DNA of 64,000 nt from Bog-473 sp963743785 (GTDB lineage: Bacteria; Actinomycetota; Acidimicrobiia; Acidimicrobiales; RAAP-2): contig CAVURD010000041.1 in the NCBI GenBank assembly GCA_963743785.1, forward strand, positions 30,399 through 94,398. The letters are read 5' to 3'. Made by a program: the position numbers and the translations under genes. Below, piece after piece: positions 52,429-61,487 of the stretch. How positions within the stretch are numbered: the stretch's first letter is position 1; every line of letters begins with the position of its first letter. The notes beneath the pieces were generated by a model. It was not told the DNA's origin and did no database searches. It saw nothing but the letters and a program-made list of their open reading frames with translations.

Positions 52429-52457
52429 AGTCTCTCGCAGCGGGAGGCCTTCGTCAA
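52429..52457 (-). promoter_or_regulatory. Promoter of the leuB leader
   Basis: On the minus strand TTGACG (52452-52457) is 17 bases from GAGACT (52429-52434). The -35 is strong; the -10 is weak alone, but the same pair TTGACG-17-GAGAAT precedes the leuA leader. A perfect GGGGC-GTCA-GCCCC inverted repeat lies just upstream at 52463-52476 and might bind an activator or repressor. Confidence 0.5.
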
Positions 52458-52554
52458 CATCTGGGGCGTCAGCCCCTTCCGGGCGATTAGCCTGGTTGCC
52501 GCCGTCGAGGTGTCCCCCCGGACCCCCCGGCACCCTCCACCCGAAGGGCACGTA

Positions 52555-53055
52555 GTGACCAACGCATCATCCAATGACACCCAAGCGACCAAGCTCACCC
52601 AGGGCACCTTCGAGCGCCTGACCGCCGAGCTGAAGGACCTGACCACCCGTGGCCGGGTCGAGATCGCCGAGCAGATTGAGACGGCCCGCGCCCTGGGTGA
52701 CCTCAAGGAGAACGGTGACTACCACGCGGCCAAGGACTCCCAGGGGAAGATGGAAGCCCGCATCCGTCAACTCCAGGCCCTGCTCAAGGAGGTGCAACTG
52801 GTCGACGAGTCGGACGTGGGTGACGGCAGCGTGAGCACCGGTACCACGGTGACGCTGCGCTATGAGGGTGACGACGAGGACGACACGCAACAGTTCTTCG
52901 TGGGCTCGATTGAAGAGCGGCAGGGCAGCCTGCCGGTTCTGTCACCCGGCGCACCGCTCGGTCAGGTCCTGATGGGGAAGAAGGCGGGCGACACGGTTGA
53001 GTACACGGCACCGGGAGGAATGCTCCGGGTCGAGATCGTGGCGGTGGACCGCTGA
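52555..53055 (+). CDS. greA: Transcription elongation factor GreA
   Basis: GreA (166 aa) rescues backtracked RNA polymerase. The N-terminal coiled coil has TQGTFERLTAELKDL and LKENGDYHAAKDSQGKMEAR, with the acidic tip; the C-terminal domain has GAPLGQVLMGKKAGDTVEY. GTG 52555 (MTNASSND) fits the family start; an earlier in-frame start would add about 70 unusual residues that are the antisense of the leuB leader. Its stop overlaps the leuC start by 1 base (TGATG), so greA is the first gene of a greA-leuC-leuD operon, an unusual pairing. It is divergent from leuB. Confidence 0.93.
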   Translation: MTNASSNDTQATKLTQGTFERLTAELKDLTTRGRVEIAEQIETARALGDLKENGDYHAAKDSQGKMEARIRQLQALLKEVQLVDESDVGDGSVSTGTTVTLRYEGDDEDDTQQFFVGSIEERQGSLPVLSPGAPLGQVLMGKKAGDTVEYTAPGGMLRVEIVAVDR

Positions 53056-54467
53056 TGGCGGCGACGCCCCTCACCTTGAGCGAGAAGATCTGGGATGCCC
53101 ATGTCGTGAACGCCACGGCCGGCGAGCCCGACCTCCTGTTCATCGATTTGCACCTGGTGCACGAGGTGACCTCGCCCCAGGCCTTCGATGGATTGCGGCT
53201 GGCCGGGCGCACGGTGCGGCGGCCCGACCTCACGGTGGCCACCGCCGACCACAACGTGCCGACCCTCGACATCGACCGGCCGGTGGCCGACCCGATCTCG
53301 GCCCAGCAACTCAAGGTGCTGAACGACAACTGTGAGGAGTTCGGCATCACCTGCTACCCCATGGGCGATCCCAACCAGGGCATCGTCCATGTGATCGGCC
53401 CCGAGCAGGGCTGGACCCAGCCCGGCATGACGATCGTGTGCGGCGACAGCCACACGTCCACCCACGGCGCCTTCGGCGCGCTGGCCTTCGGCATCGGCAC
53501 CAGCGAGGTCGAACACGTTCTGGCCACTCAGACCTTGGGGCAGGTGAGGCCGGCCACCATGGCCGTCACCGTGGACGGCGAGTTGGGCGCCGGCGTGACC
53601 GCCAAGGACGTGGCGCTGGCCATCATCGGTGCCATCGGGACCGGGGGTGGCATCGGGCACGTCATCGAGTATCGAGGTTCAGCCATTCGCTCGTTGTCGA
53701 TGGAAGGCCGCCTCACGCTCTGCAACATGAGCATCGAGGGCGGGGCGCGAGCCGGGTTGGTCGCTCCCGACGAGACCACGTTCGACTACATCAAGGGCCG
53801 CGACCACGCACCGCTCGGCGACGACTGGGGTGCGGCGGTGGCCTACTGGCGCACCCTGGTCACCGACGAGGGGGCGGTGTTCGACAAGGAAGTGACCCTC
53901 GACGCTGCGTCGATCACGCCGCACGTGACGTGGGGCACCAACCCGGCCCAGGTCGTCCCGATCAGTGGCAACGTGCCCGATCCCGGGACCATGGACGATG
54001 CCGGCGAGCGCGACTCGGCCGAGCGCGCCCTGGCCTATATGGGACTGGCGGCCAACACGCCCATGCGGGAGATCAGCGTGGACACGGTGTTCCTCGGTTC
54101 GTGCACCAATTCACGCATTGAAGACCTGCGGGCCGCCGCCGCCGTCCTCGAGGGCCGGACGGTCCACGCCGGCGTGCGGGCGCTGGTCGTGCCCGGCTCG
54201 CACCGGGTCAAGAGCCAGGCCGAAGCCGAAGGACTCGACCAGGTCTTCCTGGCCTCCGGGTTCGAATGGCGTGAACCGGGATGCTCCATGTGCCTGGCCA
54301 TGAACCCCGACAAGCTGGCCGTGGGCGAACGGGCCGCTTCGACGTCGAACCGCAACTTTGAAGGTCGTCAGGGCCGGGGTGGCCGGACCCACCTGGTGTC
54401 GCCCATAGTCGCCGCGGCCACGGCGGTCGCCGGGACGTTCGCCACGCCCGAGGATCTCGACCGATGA
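53055..54467 (+). CDS. leuC: 3-isopropylmalate dehydratase large subunit
   Basis: LeuC (470 aa) carries the [4Fe-4S] cluster of isopropylmalate isomerase. It has EKIWDAHVVNATAGEPDLLF, ADHNVPTLD, GDSHTSTHGAFGALAFGIG and the cluster cysteines in LGSCTNSRIED and GCSMCLAMNPD. It overlaps greA by 1 base and leuD by 4 bases. Confidence 0.96.
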   Translation: MAATPLTLSEKIWDAHVVNATAGEPDLLFIDLHLVHEVTSPQAFDGLRLAGRTVRRPDLTVATADHNVPTLDIDRPVADPISAQQLKVLNDNCEEFGITCYPMGDPNQGIVHVIGPEQGWTQPGMTIVCGDSHTSTHGAFGALAFGIGTSEVEHVLATQTLGQVRPATMAVTVDGELGAGVTAKDVALAIIGAIGTGGGIGHVIEYRGSAIRSLSMEGRLTLCNMSIEGGARAGLVAPDETTFDYIKGRDHAPLGDDWGAAVAYWRTLVTDEGAVFDKEVTLDAASITPHVTWGTNPAQVVPISGNVPDPGTMDDAGERDSAERALAYMGLAANTPMREISVDTVFLGSCTNSRIEDLRAAAAVLEGRTVHAGVRALVVPGSHRVKSQAEAEGLDQVFLASGFEWREPGCSMCLAMNPDKLAVGERAASTSNRNFEGRQGRGGRTHLVSPIVAAATAVAGTFATPEDLDR

Positions 54468-55054
54468 ATCCAGTCACCGTCATCACCGGCCGAGCCGTGC
54501 CGCTCGATCGCACCGACGTCGACACCGACCAGATCATCCCCTCCGACTGGCTCAAGCGGGTCGAGCGCACCGGCTTCGGGGCCGGGCTGTTCTCCGAGTG
54601 GCGCGATGACCGCGACTTCGTCTTGAACCACCCGGAATTCGTCGGAGCCACCGTGTTGGTGGCCGGCCACAACTTCGGAACCGGGTCGTCCCGGGAGCAC
54701 GCCGTGTGGGCCCTGATGGACTACGGATTCGAAGCGGTGGTCTCGTCCCGCTTTGCCGACATCTTCCGCAACAACTCCATCAAGCAGGGGCTGCTGCCCG
54801 TCCAGGTGACGCCGGCGTTCGATGCCGAGTTGATGAAGGCGGTCGAGGCCGACCCCACGCTCGAGATCACCATCGACGTGGCCCGGGGCACCATTGAGGC
54901 GCCGGCGGCCGGACTCGCGGCTGAGTTTCCGTTGGACGAGTTCACCCGGCAGCGGTTGCTCAACGGGTGGGACGACATCGGGCTGTCACTGCGTCACGCC
55001 GAGGCCATCACAGCTCATGAGGAGCGGCGGCCGAGCTTTCTGCCCTCGGCCTGA
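54464..55054 (+). CDS. leuD: 3-isopropylmalate dehydratase small subunit
   Basis: LeuD (196 aa) forms the active isomerase with LeuC. Typical blocks are GRAVPLDRTDVDTDQIIPSDW, GHNFGTGSSREHAVWALMD and SSRFADIFRNNSIKQGLLPV. The start overlaps the leuC stop (ATGA). It is convergent with the next gene. Confidence 0.96.
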   Translation: MNPVTVITGRAVPLDRTDVDTDQIIPSDWLKRVERTGFGAGLFSEWRDDRDFVLNHPEFVGATVLVAGHNFGTGSSREHAVWALMDYGFEAVVSSRFADIFRNNSIKQGLLPVQVTPAFDAELMKAVEADPTLEITIDVARGTIEAPAAGLAAEFPLDEFTRQRLLNGWDDIGLSLRHAEAITAHEERRPSFLPSA

Positions 55055-55087
55055 GGCGTGGGGGTTGTCTCCCGGGCTGCGGTTGAC

Positions 55088-56164
55088 CTATCGGATGGTG
55101 CCGTGTCCCGGAATGAGCGGGAGATCGAGTGCGGTCACCCATCCGGGCGGGAGGTCGTTGACCGCCGGCACCGCATTGAGGGCTCGCAGGCCGGTGGCCA
55201 GACAGCCGGCTGCGGCGGCGTCCCGTCCGCTGCCGTCGGTGAAGCGGAACGTGGTCTCTTGCGTAATGGACGGGGACCCGTCGATCTCGACCCGGTAGAC
55301 GTCGTCTTGGGTGCCGCGCGGCCACTCCGGTGCGGCATCTCCTCCGACCCGGTTGACATGCTCGAGGCAGATGCGGGGTTCGCCCCGGTGGATCCCGTTG
55401 ACCGTGAAGCGGATGGCGGCGACTTCGCCCGGATTGATGACTCCCTTGGCGGTGACGATCGACTTGTCGGTCACCCATTTCTCCCACGTGGTGGTGATCT
55501 CGTCGAGTTCGATACCGACGGCATGGGCCATCATTGGCACCGTGGCCCCCCACGACATCACCAGGATGTCGGTGTGCTCGAGCAGCGGCGTGAACTCGGG
55601 CGGTCGGCCGATGCCCATCTCGTCCTCGTAGTCGCCCTCGTAGTTGACGTAGTCGAGTATCTCGAGCGCCTTGACCTGGCGAACCTCCCCGCACAGGCCC
55701 ATCAGGGTCATCGGGAGGAGGTCGTTGGCGAAGCCCGGGTCGATACCGGTGGTGAAACACGAGGCGCCGCCCGATGCGCACGCCTCGGAGATCGGGTCGA
55801 CCCACGACGGTGGATTGAGCGACATGCTCGGCCACACCCACGGGGTCATGGCCGTCGAGCACACATCGATCCCGGCCCTGAGGAAGGCACCGATGTCCCG
55901 CAGGTTGTCGGGGGCATGGGCGGCGGTGGGCCCGTAGTGCACGAGAGCATCGGGTCGCAGGTCGATCAAGGTGTCAATCTCGTCGGTCGCGACCAGGCCG
56001 ATCGACCCGATCCCGCAGATCTCACCCACATCGCGGCCCACCTTGTCCGGGTTGCTCACCCCGACACCCACCAGCTCAAAATCTGGATGGCCCAACACCT
56101 CGGGGATGACCATCTTGCCGACAAAGCCGGTACCCCATACGACGATCCGTTTCGGCGCTTTCAT
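55088..56164 (-). CDS. Dihydrodipicolinate reductase-like NAD(P)-binding protein
   Basis: The 358-residue protein has a Rossmann start KRIVVWGTGFVGKMVIPEVL, then PDALVHYGPTAAHAPDN and a catalytic-type domain with WGATVPMMAHAVGIELDEI. It matches actinobacterial proteins named dihydrodipicolinate reductase-like or diaminopentanoate dehydrogenase-like. Length (358 versus about 245 in DapB) shows it is not DapB itself. Substrate unknown. Convergent with leuD. Confidence 0.75.
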   Translation of the reverse strand: MKAPKRIVVWGTGFVGKMVIPEVLGHPDFELVGVGVSNPDKVGRDVGEICGIGSIGLVATDEIDTLIDLRPDALVHYGPTAAHAPDNLRDIGAFLRAGIDVCSTAMTPWVWPSMSLNPPSWVDPISEACASGGASCFTTGIDPGFANDLLPMTLMGLCGEVRQVKALEILDYVNYEGDYEDEMGIGRPPEFTPLLEHTDILVMSWGATVPMMAHAVGIELDEITTTWEKWVTDKSIVTAKGVINPGEVAAIRFTVNGIHRGEPRICLEHVNRVGGDAAPEWPRGTQDDVYRVEIDGSPSITQETTFRFTDGSGRDAAAAGCLATGLRALNAVPAVNDLPPGWVTALDLPLIPGHGTIR

Positions 56165-56193
56165 CCGAGCATCATCTCACCAGAGCGGTTGAG

Positions 56194-56226
56194 TCCTCCT
56201 GCGCTCCTCCTGCGCTCCTCCTGCGC
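56194..56226. repeat. 11-bp tandem repeat, three copies
   Basis: TCCTCCTGCGC occurs three times without error. It lies just upstream of the DapB-like gene start and downstream of the adenine deaminase stop. Confidence 0.92.
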
Positions 56227-56302
56227 TCCCCCGTCGCCCGCCCGGGATCGGCCGGGTGAGGAGCCTGGGGCTCGACCGCCGCCCTACCGTCGATGCTGGG
56301 CC

Positions 56303-58030
56303 TCAATCGACCGCCACCGGCACCAGCTCGAAGGCGCCCACGTCGACCAGGCCTTTGTCGGTCAGGCGCAGGTCGGGAATCACCGAGAGGCCCAGGAAAC
56401 TCATGTGCATGAACGGTGCGCCGATCGACGTGCCCAACGTGCGGGCTGCCTCGACCAGATGGTGCAAACCGTCGGCGACGACGTGGGCCGGTTGGTCGCT
56501 CATGAGGCCGCCGATGGGGAGGGCCAGCTCGGCCAGAACCCGGCCGTCGTCGTCGACGGCGACCTGACCCCCGCCGAGCTCGGCCAGCCGGGCCACCGCG
56601 GCGGCCATGGCCCCGGGGCCGTGATCGGAAGCCGAGCCGACGGCCATGCAGTTGTGGGCGTCATGGCCGACGGTCGACGCCAGAGCGCCTCGGGCGAGAC
56701 CGAAACCCTGCACCCAGCCCAGGCCGATGCGGCCGGTCTCCCGATGGCGTTCGACCACGGCCAGACGGGCGACGTCGGCTGAGGGGTCCGAGGGATCGGT
56801 GATCAGCGACGACGTCGAGAGCGAGCCTTCCCGAATGCCGATGGTGCGAGCGAGGGCACGGGCGTGGTGGCCGATGTGGAAGGAGGCAGCCGGCGGCGGG
56901 GTGGCCAGGTGCACCGAATGTCGCATGAAGTCCGGCGCCGGCGCATCGATCACCGCACCGGGCACCGCGGCACCGTCCTGAGCCACCAGCCGTCCGCGTT
57001 GGAACACCCGGGAGGGGCGAAAACCGGCGAGGGTGTCGAAGCACAAGACGTCGGCCTGGTAGCCGGGACCGAGAGCACCGAGTTCGGTGAAGCCGTGGTA
57101 TTCGGCCGGACGCAGCGTGGCCAGGACCAGCGCGTCGATCTCGCCGACCCCGGCGTCGACGGCCAGCTGCACGCAATCGTTGAGGTGGCCGACGTCGAGC
57201 AAGGTGTCGGGCTCCCGGTCGTCAGTGCACAGGGCGACGTGGTCGGTCCCGTGGGCCAGCACGGTGGGGATGAGGTCGCGCAGGTTCTGGCTGGCCGATC
57301 CCTGGCGGATGAAGATCCACATCCCCTTGCGCCGCTTCTCCTCGGCCTCTTCCAGCTCGGTGCACTCATGGTCCGATTCCACACCGGCGGCCAAGTAGGC
57401 GTCGAGGGCACGGCCGAGGACGCCGGGCGCGTGACCGTCGACGCGACGACGGCTTCCCGCGGTGGCGATGCGGGCCAGCATCTCGGGATCACCGGCGATG
57501 ACACCGGGGAAGTTCATGACCTCGGCCACGCCGATGGCGGCGTAGTCGTCCAACAGGGAAGCCACGTCCGGTGCGAAGAGCTCGGCGCCCGGGCTCTCGA
57601 ACGGGGAAGCCGGGACACAACTGCTGGCGCACACACCGAAGGTGAAGGGCAGTCGGCGGGCCGCCGCGATCAGCGCGGCGACCCCCGGGATCCCAAACAC
57701 GTTCGCCACTTCGTGCGGGTCGGCGGCCACAGCCGTGGTCCCCAGCGGCAAGACGGTGCGCACGAACTCGTCGACCCAGAGCTTGGACGACTCGAGGTGC
57801 ATATGGGCGTCCACGAGTCCGGCGGTCACGGCGGCGCCGTCCAGATCGACGATCTCCGCGGCCTCTCGGGCGCCCCATCCGGCCACCACGCCATCGGCAA
57901 TGGCCAGGTCGGTCGATACCCATTCCCGGGTGGAAGGCGACAACACCCTGCCCCCACGCAGCAGAAGATCGGCCGGCTCGTCGCCTCGGGCCACCGCCAG
58001 GACGTGGGGTGATGACGGAGCACGGGCCAT
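56303..58030 (-). CDS. ade: Adenine deaminase
   Basis: This 575-residue amidohydrolase converts adenine to hypoxanthine in purine salvage. It has the N-terminal beta-sandwich (RGGRVLSPSTREWVSTDLAI) and the metal motif GLVDAHMHLESS. Further blocks are DPHEVANVFGIPG, MNFPGVIAGDPEML, HAPGVLGRALDAYLAAGV and LCTDDREPDTLLDVGHL. The C-terminal domain has GHDAHNCMAVGS. Length matches the family. It is divergent from the acetyltransferase. Confidence 0.95.
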   Translation of the reverse strand: MARAPSSPHVLAVARGDEPADLLLRGGRVLSPSTREWVSTDLAIADGVVAGWGAREAAEIVDLDGAAVTAGLVDAHMHLESSKLWVDEFVRTVLPLGTTAVAADPHEVANVFGIPGVAALIAAARRLPFTFGVCASSCVPASPFESPGAELFAPDVASLLDDYAAIGVAEVMNFPGVIAGDPEMLARIATAGSRRRVDGHAPGVLGRALDAYLAAGVESDHECTELEEAEEKRRKGMWIFIRQGSASQNLRDLIPTVLAHGTDHVALCTDDREPDTLLDVGHLNDCVQLAVDAGVGEIDALVLATLRPAEYHGFTELGALGPGYQADVLCFDTLAGFRPSRVFQRGRLVAQDGAAVPGAVIDAPAPDFMRHSVHLATPPPAASFHIGHHARALARTIGIREGSLSTSSLITDPSDPSADVARLAVVERHRETGRIGLGWVQGFGLARGALASTVGHDAHNCMAVGSASDHGPGAMAAAVARLAELGGGQVAVDDDGRVLAELALPIGGLMSDQPAHVVADGLHHLVEAARTLGTSIGAPFMHMSFLGLSVIPDLRLTDKGLVDVGAFELVPVAVD

Positions 58031-58280
58031 GGCGCATCGTGGCCGCGGCGGCGCCGGCCGTCAAACCTGTCTCGCCGCGGCGTTCCCGCTCCCAGTTCGC
58101 CGGGAGTCCCTGCCACCGAGAATCGGTTGTGTGCCGCAGGCCGCGCCCGGTTGCGGAGGGCGCTCGCCCCCATCACCTCGAACGAGAACGAATGCAGCCG
58201 GCAACACGACTCCGCTGCCCCTGAACAGGTGGTCAGTGGGAAGGTCCTGAGGTCGCACCGGCGCGTGGCAGGATCGGTCG

Positions 58281-59163
58281 ATGCTGACGTTGCGACCCAT
58301 GACCGACGCCGACGTGGAAGGGGCGGTCGGGGCCTTTGACAGCGGATTCCTGGCCATGCGGGCTCGCTACGGCCTGCCCATCACGGCCACCTCGATTCAA
58401 AATGAGCGGCGCCGGCAGAACCGCACCCGCCATTTCCTGGGCACCGACCCGGGGGGCTCCTGGGTGGCCGACGATGAGGGGACCATCGTGGGGATGTCCC
58501 AGGCCACCGTGCGCGAGGGTTACTGGTTGCTCTCGCAGCTGGGCACCATTCCCGGTCGTCAGGGCCGCGGGCCTGGGACGCGAACTGCTGCGGCTGGCGC
58601 TCTCACACGGCGATCCGGAGAGCGCGGGCACTATCCAGTGTTCCCGTGACCCCAAGGCCATGGCGCTCTATTCGAATTTCGGCTTCTCGCTGCACCCGGT
58701 GGTGGCCGCCTGGGGCCATCTGCGCCCCGGCGCGGTGACCCGGCCGCCCGACGTCACCCGGTTCGAGGCCGACCAGGTCACCGAGTCCCAGCTCGACATC
58801 GTCACGGCCATCGACCGGCAGGTCCGCGGCTCGGCCCGCACCATCGACGTCGAGATGATGCTCTCCGAGGAGGGCAACCGCCTCCTCTTGCACGGCGACC
58901 AGGCCTACGCCGTGGCCAAGGACGAGCGCATCGTGACGTTGGGCGCGCGCACCGAGGAGTCGGCCGCACTCGTCCTGCGCACCATGCTGGCCGAATCACC
59001 CGAAGGCGAGACCATCGAGGTCAACTGGCTCACCTCGGCCCAGCAGTGGGCCATCCGCGTGTTGACCCAGGCCGGGATCGAGCTGCAGCCGTACGGACCG
59101 GTGATGGTACGCGGCATGAGCGGCCCGCCCACGCCCTACATTCCAAGCGGCGGCTACGGCTGA
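58281..59163 (+). CDS. Tandem GNAT acetyltransferase-like protein, frameshifted
   Basis: The N-terminal frame from ATG 58281 has LTLRPMTDADVEGAVGAFDS and WLLSQLGTIPGRQGRG. One extra G near 58570 shifts the frame; the other frame gives LGRELLRLALSHGDPESAGT and DPKAMALYSNFGFSLHPVVA, the acetyl-CoA binding and C-terminal part of the first GNAT domain. A second domain follows (DRQVRGSARTIDVEMMLSEE and WAIRVLTQAGIELQPYGPVM). The corrected protein is about 293 residues. The substrate is unknown. Convergent overlap (10 bases) with the next gene. Confidence 0.75.
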
Positions 59164-59597
59164 GGCTGCGTCCAGCGGTACCTGTTCCATCCCGTCTCCG
59201 GGCGGGCGCCCAGGCCTTCGTAGAAGGTGATGGCGTCGACGTTCCAGTCCAACACGTCCCACTCGATCCTGCCGTCGCTGCGCTCTCGCAATTCGGCCAG
59301 CAGCGCGGCGGCGTGACCCTGACGCCGGAAGGCGGGGCGCACATAGAGGTCCTCCAGCCAGATCCCGGTGCGCCCGAGAAAGGTGGAGAACGTCCGGAAC
59401 CAGAGGGCGTGGCCCGCCACCGCACCGTCGTCAGCCACCGCCAGGGTGTCGAAGATGACGGCGCCGGGACCGAAGAGGGCACGCCGGAGATCGTCTTCAG
59501 TGCAGACAACCTGGTCCGCCATCTTCTCGAAGGCGGCCAACTCCTTGATCAGGGCCAACACATCCGGCAGATCGTCCTCCGTGGCCGGTCGGATCAC
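59154..59597 (-). CDS. GNAT-family N-acetyltransferase (diamine/aminoalkyl type)
   Basis: This 147-residue protein has VIRPATEDDLPDVLALIKEL, GIWLEDLYVRPAFRRQGHAA (the acetyl-CoA loop) and WDVLDWNVDAITFYEGLGA, typical of spermidine/thialysine N-acetyltransferases. GTG 59597 overlaps the leuA stop (GTGA), so it is coupled to leuA although no metabolic link is known. Confidence 0.87.
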   Translation of the reverse strand: MIRPATEDDLPDVLALIKELAAFEKMADQVVCTEDDLRRALFGPGAVIFDTLAVADDGAVAGHALWFRTFSTFLGRTGIWLEDLYVRPAFRRQGHAAALLAELRERSDGRIEWDVLDWNVDAITFYEGLGARPETGWNRYRWTQPQP

Positions 59598-61321
59598 CCC
59601 GAGCGGGCCCGGTTGGCGGCCGAGACAACGGCGCTGAGGGACGCATCGAGGATGGACGAGTCCCGACCCACGCCCCACCAGGTCGTACCGTCCGGGCCCG
59701 CACACTCGACATAGGCCACCGCCGAGGCATTCGAGCCTTCGGTCAGGGCATGCTCGGAATAGTCCTTGACCTCGAGCACCAGGCCCAGCTCATCGCGCAG
59801 GGCGGTCACCAGCGCGTCGATCGGGCCGTTCCCTTCGCCGGCGATGGTGCGATGCTGACCGTCGACCAACAGCTGCGCCGTCACCGAAGTGTGCCCCCGT
59901 CCGGTGGCCACCTCGCTGCCGATCAGGCGCAGACCGGCGTCCTCGGGCAGATAGGTCTCCGAGAAGACGTCCCACATCTGGCCGGGACCGATCACGGTGC
60001 CACTGGCCTCGGTGATGGCCTGGACCGTCTTGGAGAATTCCACCTGCAGTCGACGGGGCAGGTCAAGGCCGTGCTCGGTGTCCATCAGATAGGCCACCCC
60101 GCCCTTGCCGGACTGGCTGTTGACCTGGATGATGGCCTCATAGGTGCGCCCCGTGTGCTTGGGGTCGATCGGAAGGTACGGCACCTCCCACTCGGGGTAG
60201 TCATCGCCGATCGCCGACATGCCTTTTTTGATGGCGTCCTGATGCGAGCCGGAGAAGGCGGTGTAGACCAGGTCGCCGGCATAGGGGTGTCGGGGGTGGA
60301 TGGGCAGGCGGGTGGCGTACTCGGCCACCCGGCGCACCTTCTCGATGTCCCCGAAGTCCAGCGTCGGGTCGACGCCCTGTGAGAACAGGTTCATGGCCAG
60401 GGTGACGATGTCGACATTGCCGGTGCGCTCCCCGTTGCCGAACAAGGTCCCTTCGACCCGATCGGCGCCGGCCAGCACGGCCAGCTCGGCCGCCGCCACG
60501 GCGGTACCCCGGTCGTTGTGGGGATGGAGACTCAACACGATGGACTCGCGGTTCTTGATGGTGCGGCCGAACCACTCGATGACATCGGCATACACGTTGG
60601 GGGTGTACATCTCGACGGTGGCGGGAAGATTGAGGATCATCGGACGATCCGCCGTCGGTTCGATGACGTCCATGACCGCCTCGCAGATCTCGACGGCGAA
60701 TTCGGGCTCGGTGCCGGTGAAGCTCTCCGGCGAGTACTCGTAGCGGATGGCGGTGTCGGGCACCGTCTGCTCAAACTTCTTGCAGAGCCTGGCCGCGTTC
60801 ACGGCGATGTCGACGATCCCGGCCTTGTCGAGACCGAAGACGACCCGGCGCTGGAGCTCCGACACCGAGTTGTAGAAGTGCACCACGGCGCGATTGGCGC
60901 CGACCAGGGATTCGAACGTGCGCTCAATCAGCTCTTCCCGGCATTGGACCAGGACCTGGATCTCGACATCGTCGGGGACGATTCCCTCTTCAATGATGCG
61001 ACGCTGGAAGTCGAAGTCGGTCTGGGAGGCCGACGGGAAGCCAACCTCGATCTCCTTGAAGCCGACCTCGACCAGGGTATGGAACAGAGCGAGCTTGCGC
61101 TCCGAGTCCATCGGGTCGATGAGGGCCTGGTTGCCGTCACGCAGGTCAACGCTGGCCCAACGGGGGGCCCGGGTGAACTGGCGGTCTGGCCAGGTCCGAT
61201 CCTCGAGCACGAGGGGCACGTGCGACCGGTACTTGCCGAAGGGCATCGGGGACGGGTCACAGGGCAGAGCCAGGCGACCCCGCTCCATGTCGTCACCGCT
61301 CCCTCTCTGTTCCGTGGCCAT
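59594..61321 (-). CDS. leuA: 2-isopropylmalate synthase
   Basis: LeuA (575 aa) condenses 2-ketoisovalerate and acetyl-CoA, the first committed step to leucine. It is the long form common in actinobacteria. Motifs: VDLRDGNQALIDPMDSERKL, EVGFPSASQTDFDFQ, LSLHPHNDRGTAVAAAELAV, GNGERTGNVDIVTLAMNLF and the C-terminal regulatory domain with EGNGPIDALVTALRDELG, the leucine-sensing part. ATG 61321 follows GAAGGGA. A leader with terminator precedes it, and a GNAT gene is coupled to its end. Confidence 0.96.
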   Translation of the reverse strand: MATEQRGSGDDMERGRLALPCDPSPMPFGKYRSHVPLVLEDRTWPDRQFTRAPRWASVDLRDGNQALIDPMDSERKLALFHTLVEVGFKEIEVGFPSASQTDFDFQRRIIEEGIVPDDVEIQVLVQCREELIERTFESLVGANRAVVHFYNSVSELQRRVVFGLDKAGIVDIAVNAARLCKKFEQTVPDTAIRYEYSPESFTGTEPEFAVEICEAVMDVIEPTADRPMILNLPATVEMYTPNVYADVIEWFGRTIKNRESIVLSLHPHNDRGTAVAAAELAVLAGADRVEGTLFGNGERTGNVDIVTLAMNLFSQGVDPTLDFGDIEKVRRVAEYATRLPIHPRHPYAGDLVYTAFSGSHQDAIKKGMSAIGDDYPEWEVPYLPIDPKHTGRTYEAIIQVNSQSGKGGVAYLMDTEHGLDLPRRLQVEFSKTVQAITEASGTVIGPGQMWDVFSETYLPEDAGLRLIGSEVATGRGHTSVTAQLLVDGQHRTIAGEGNGPIDALVTALRDELGLVLEVKDYSEHALTEGSNASAVAYVECAGPDGTTWWGVGRDSSILDASLSAVVSAANRARSG

Positions 61322-61375
61322 GTCTCTATCCCTTCGTAGTACGAGCTCGCCGACACCAACCGTTACCGGCCCAAC

Positions 61376-61410
61376 AAAAAACCCCCTGGCCAAAAGTGGC
61401 GCAGGAGGTT
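61376..61410 (-). terminator. Intrinsic terminator in the leuA leader
   Basis: On the minus strand AACCTCCTG-C-GCCA pairs with TGGC-CAGGGGGTT around the loop CTTT, with one G-U pair and one bulged C, and is followed by a run of T. It ends 55 bases before the leuA start, after a leader peptide. This is the usual attenuator terminator. Confidence 0.8.
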
Positions 61411-61414
61411 GCGA

Positions 61415-61436
61415 GCGAACGCTATGTGGCGTTCGC
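61415..61436 (-). ncRNA. Leader hairpin upstream of the leuA terminator
   Basis: A perfect 8-base stem GCGAACGC / GCGTTCGC with a 6-base loop follows the leader-peptide stop by 2 bases. It is followed by the terminator stem after 4 bases. It may act in pausing or antitermination. Confidence 0.6.
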
Positions 61437-61438
61437 CG

Positions 61439-61477
61439 TCAGGTAAGCAGCAGGGTGGTCGTGATGACGTACGTCAT
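61439..61477 (-). CDS. leuA leader peptide (12 aa, three consecutive Leu)
   Basis: The 12-codon frame reads MTYVITTTLLLT with codons CTG CTG CTT in a row and ends in TGA. Ribosome stalling at these Leu codons when leucyl-tRNA is scarce is the classical attenuation mechanism. It begins 10 bases after a -10-like element, so it is almost leaderless. Leader peptides with Leu codons before leuA are known in actinobacteria. Confidence 0.75.
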   Translation of the reverse strand: MTYVITTTLLLT

Positions 61478-61487
61478 AGTGCAACCG

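Noticed and set aside
52345..52554. Longer N-terminus for GreA from an earlier start
   Set aside because: The extra 70 residues match no GreA and lie over the leuB leader; GTG 52555 gives the normal length.
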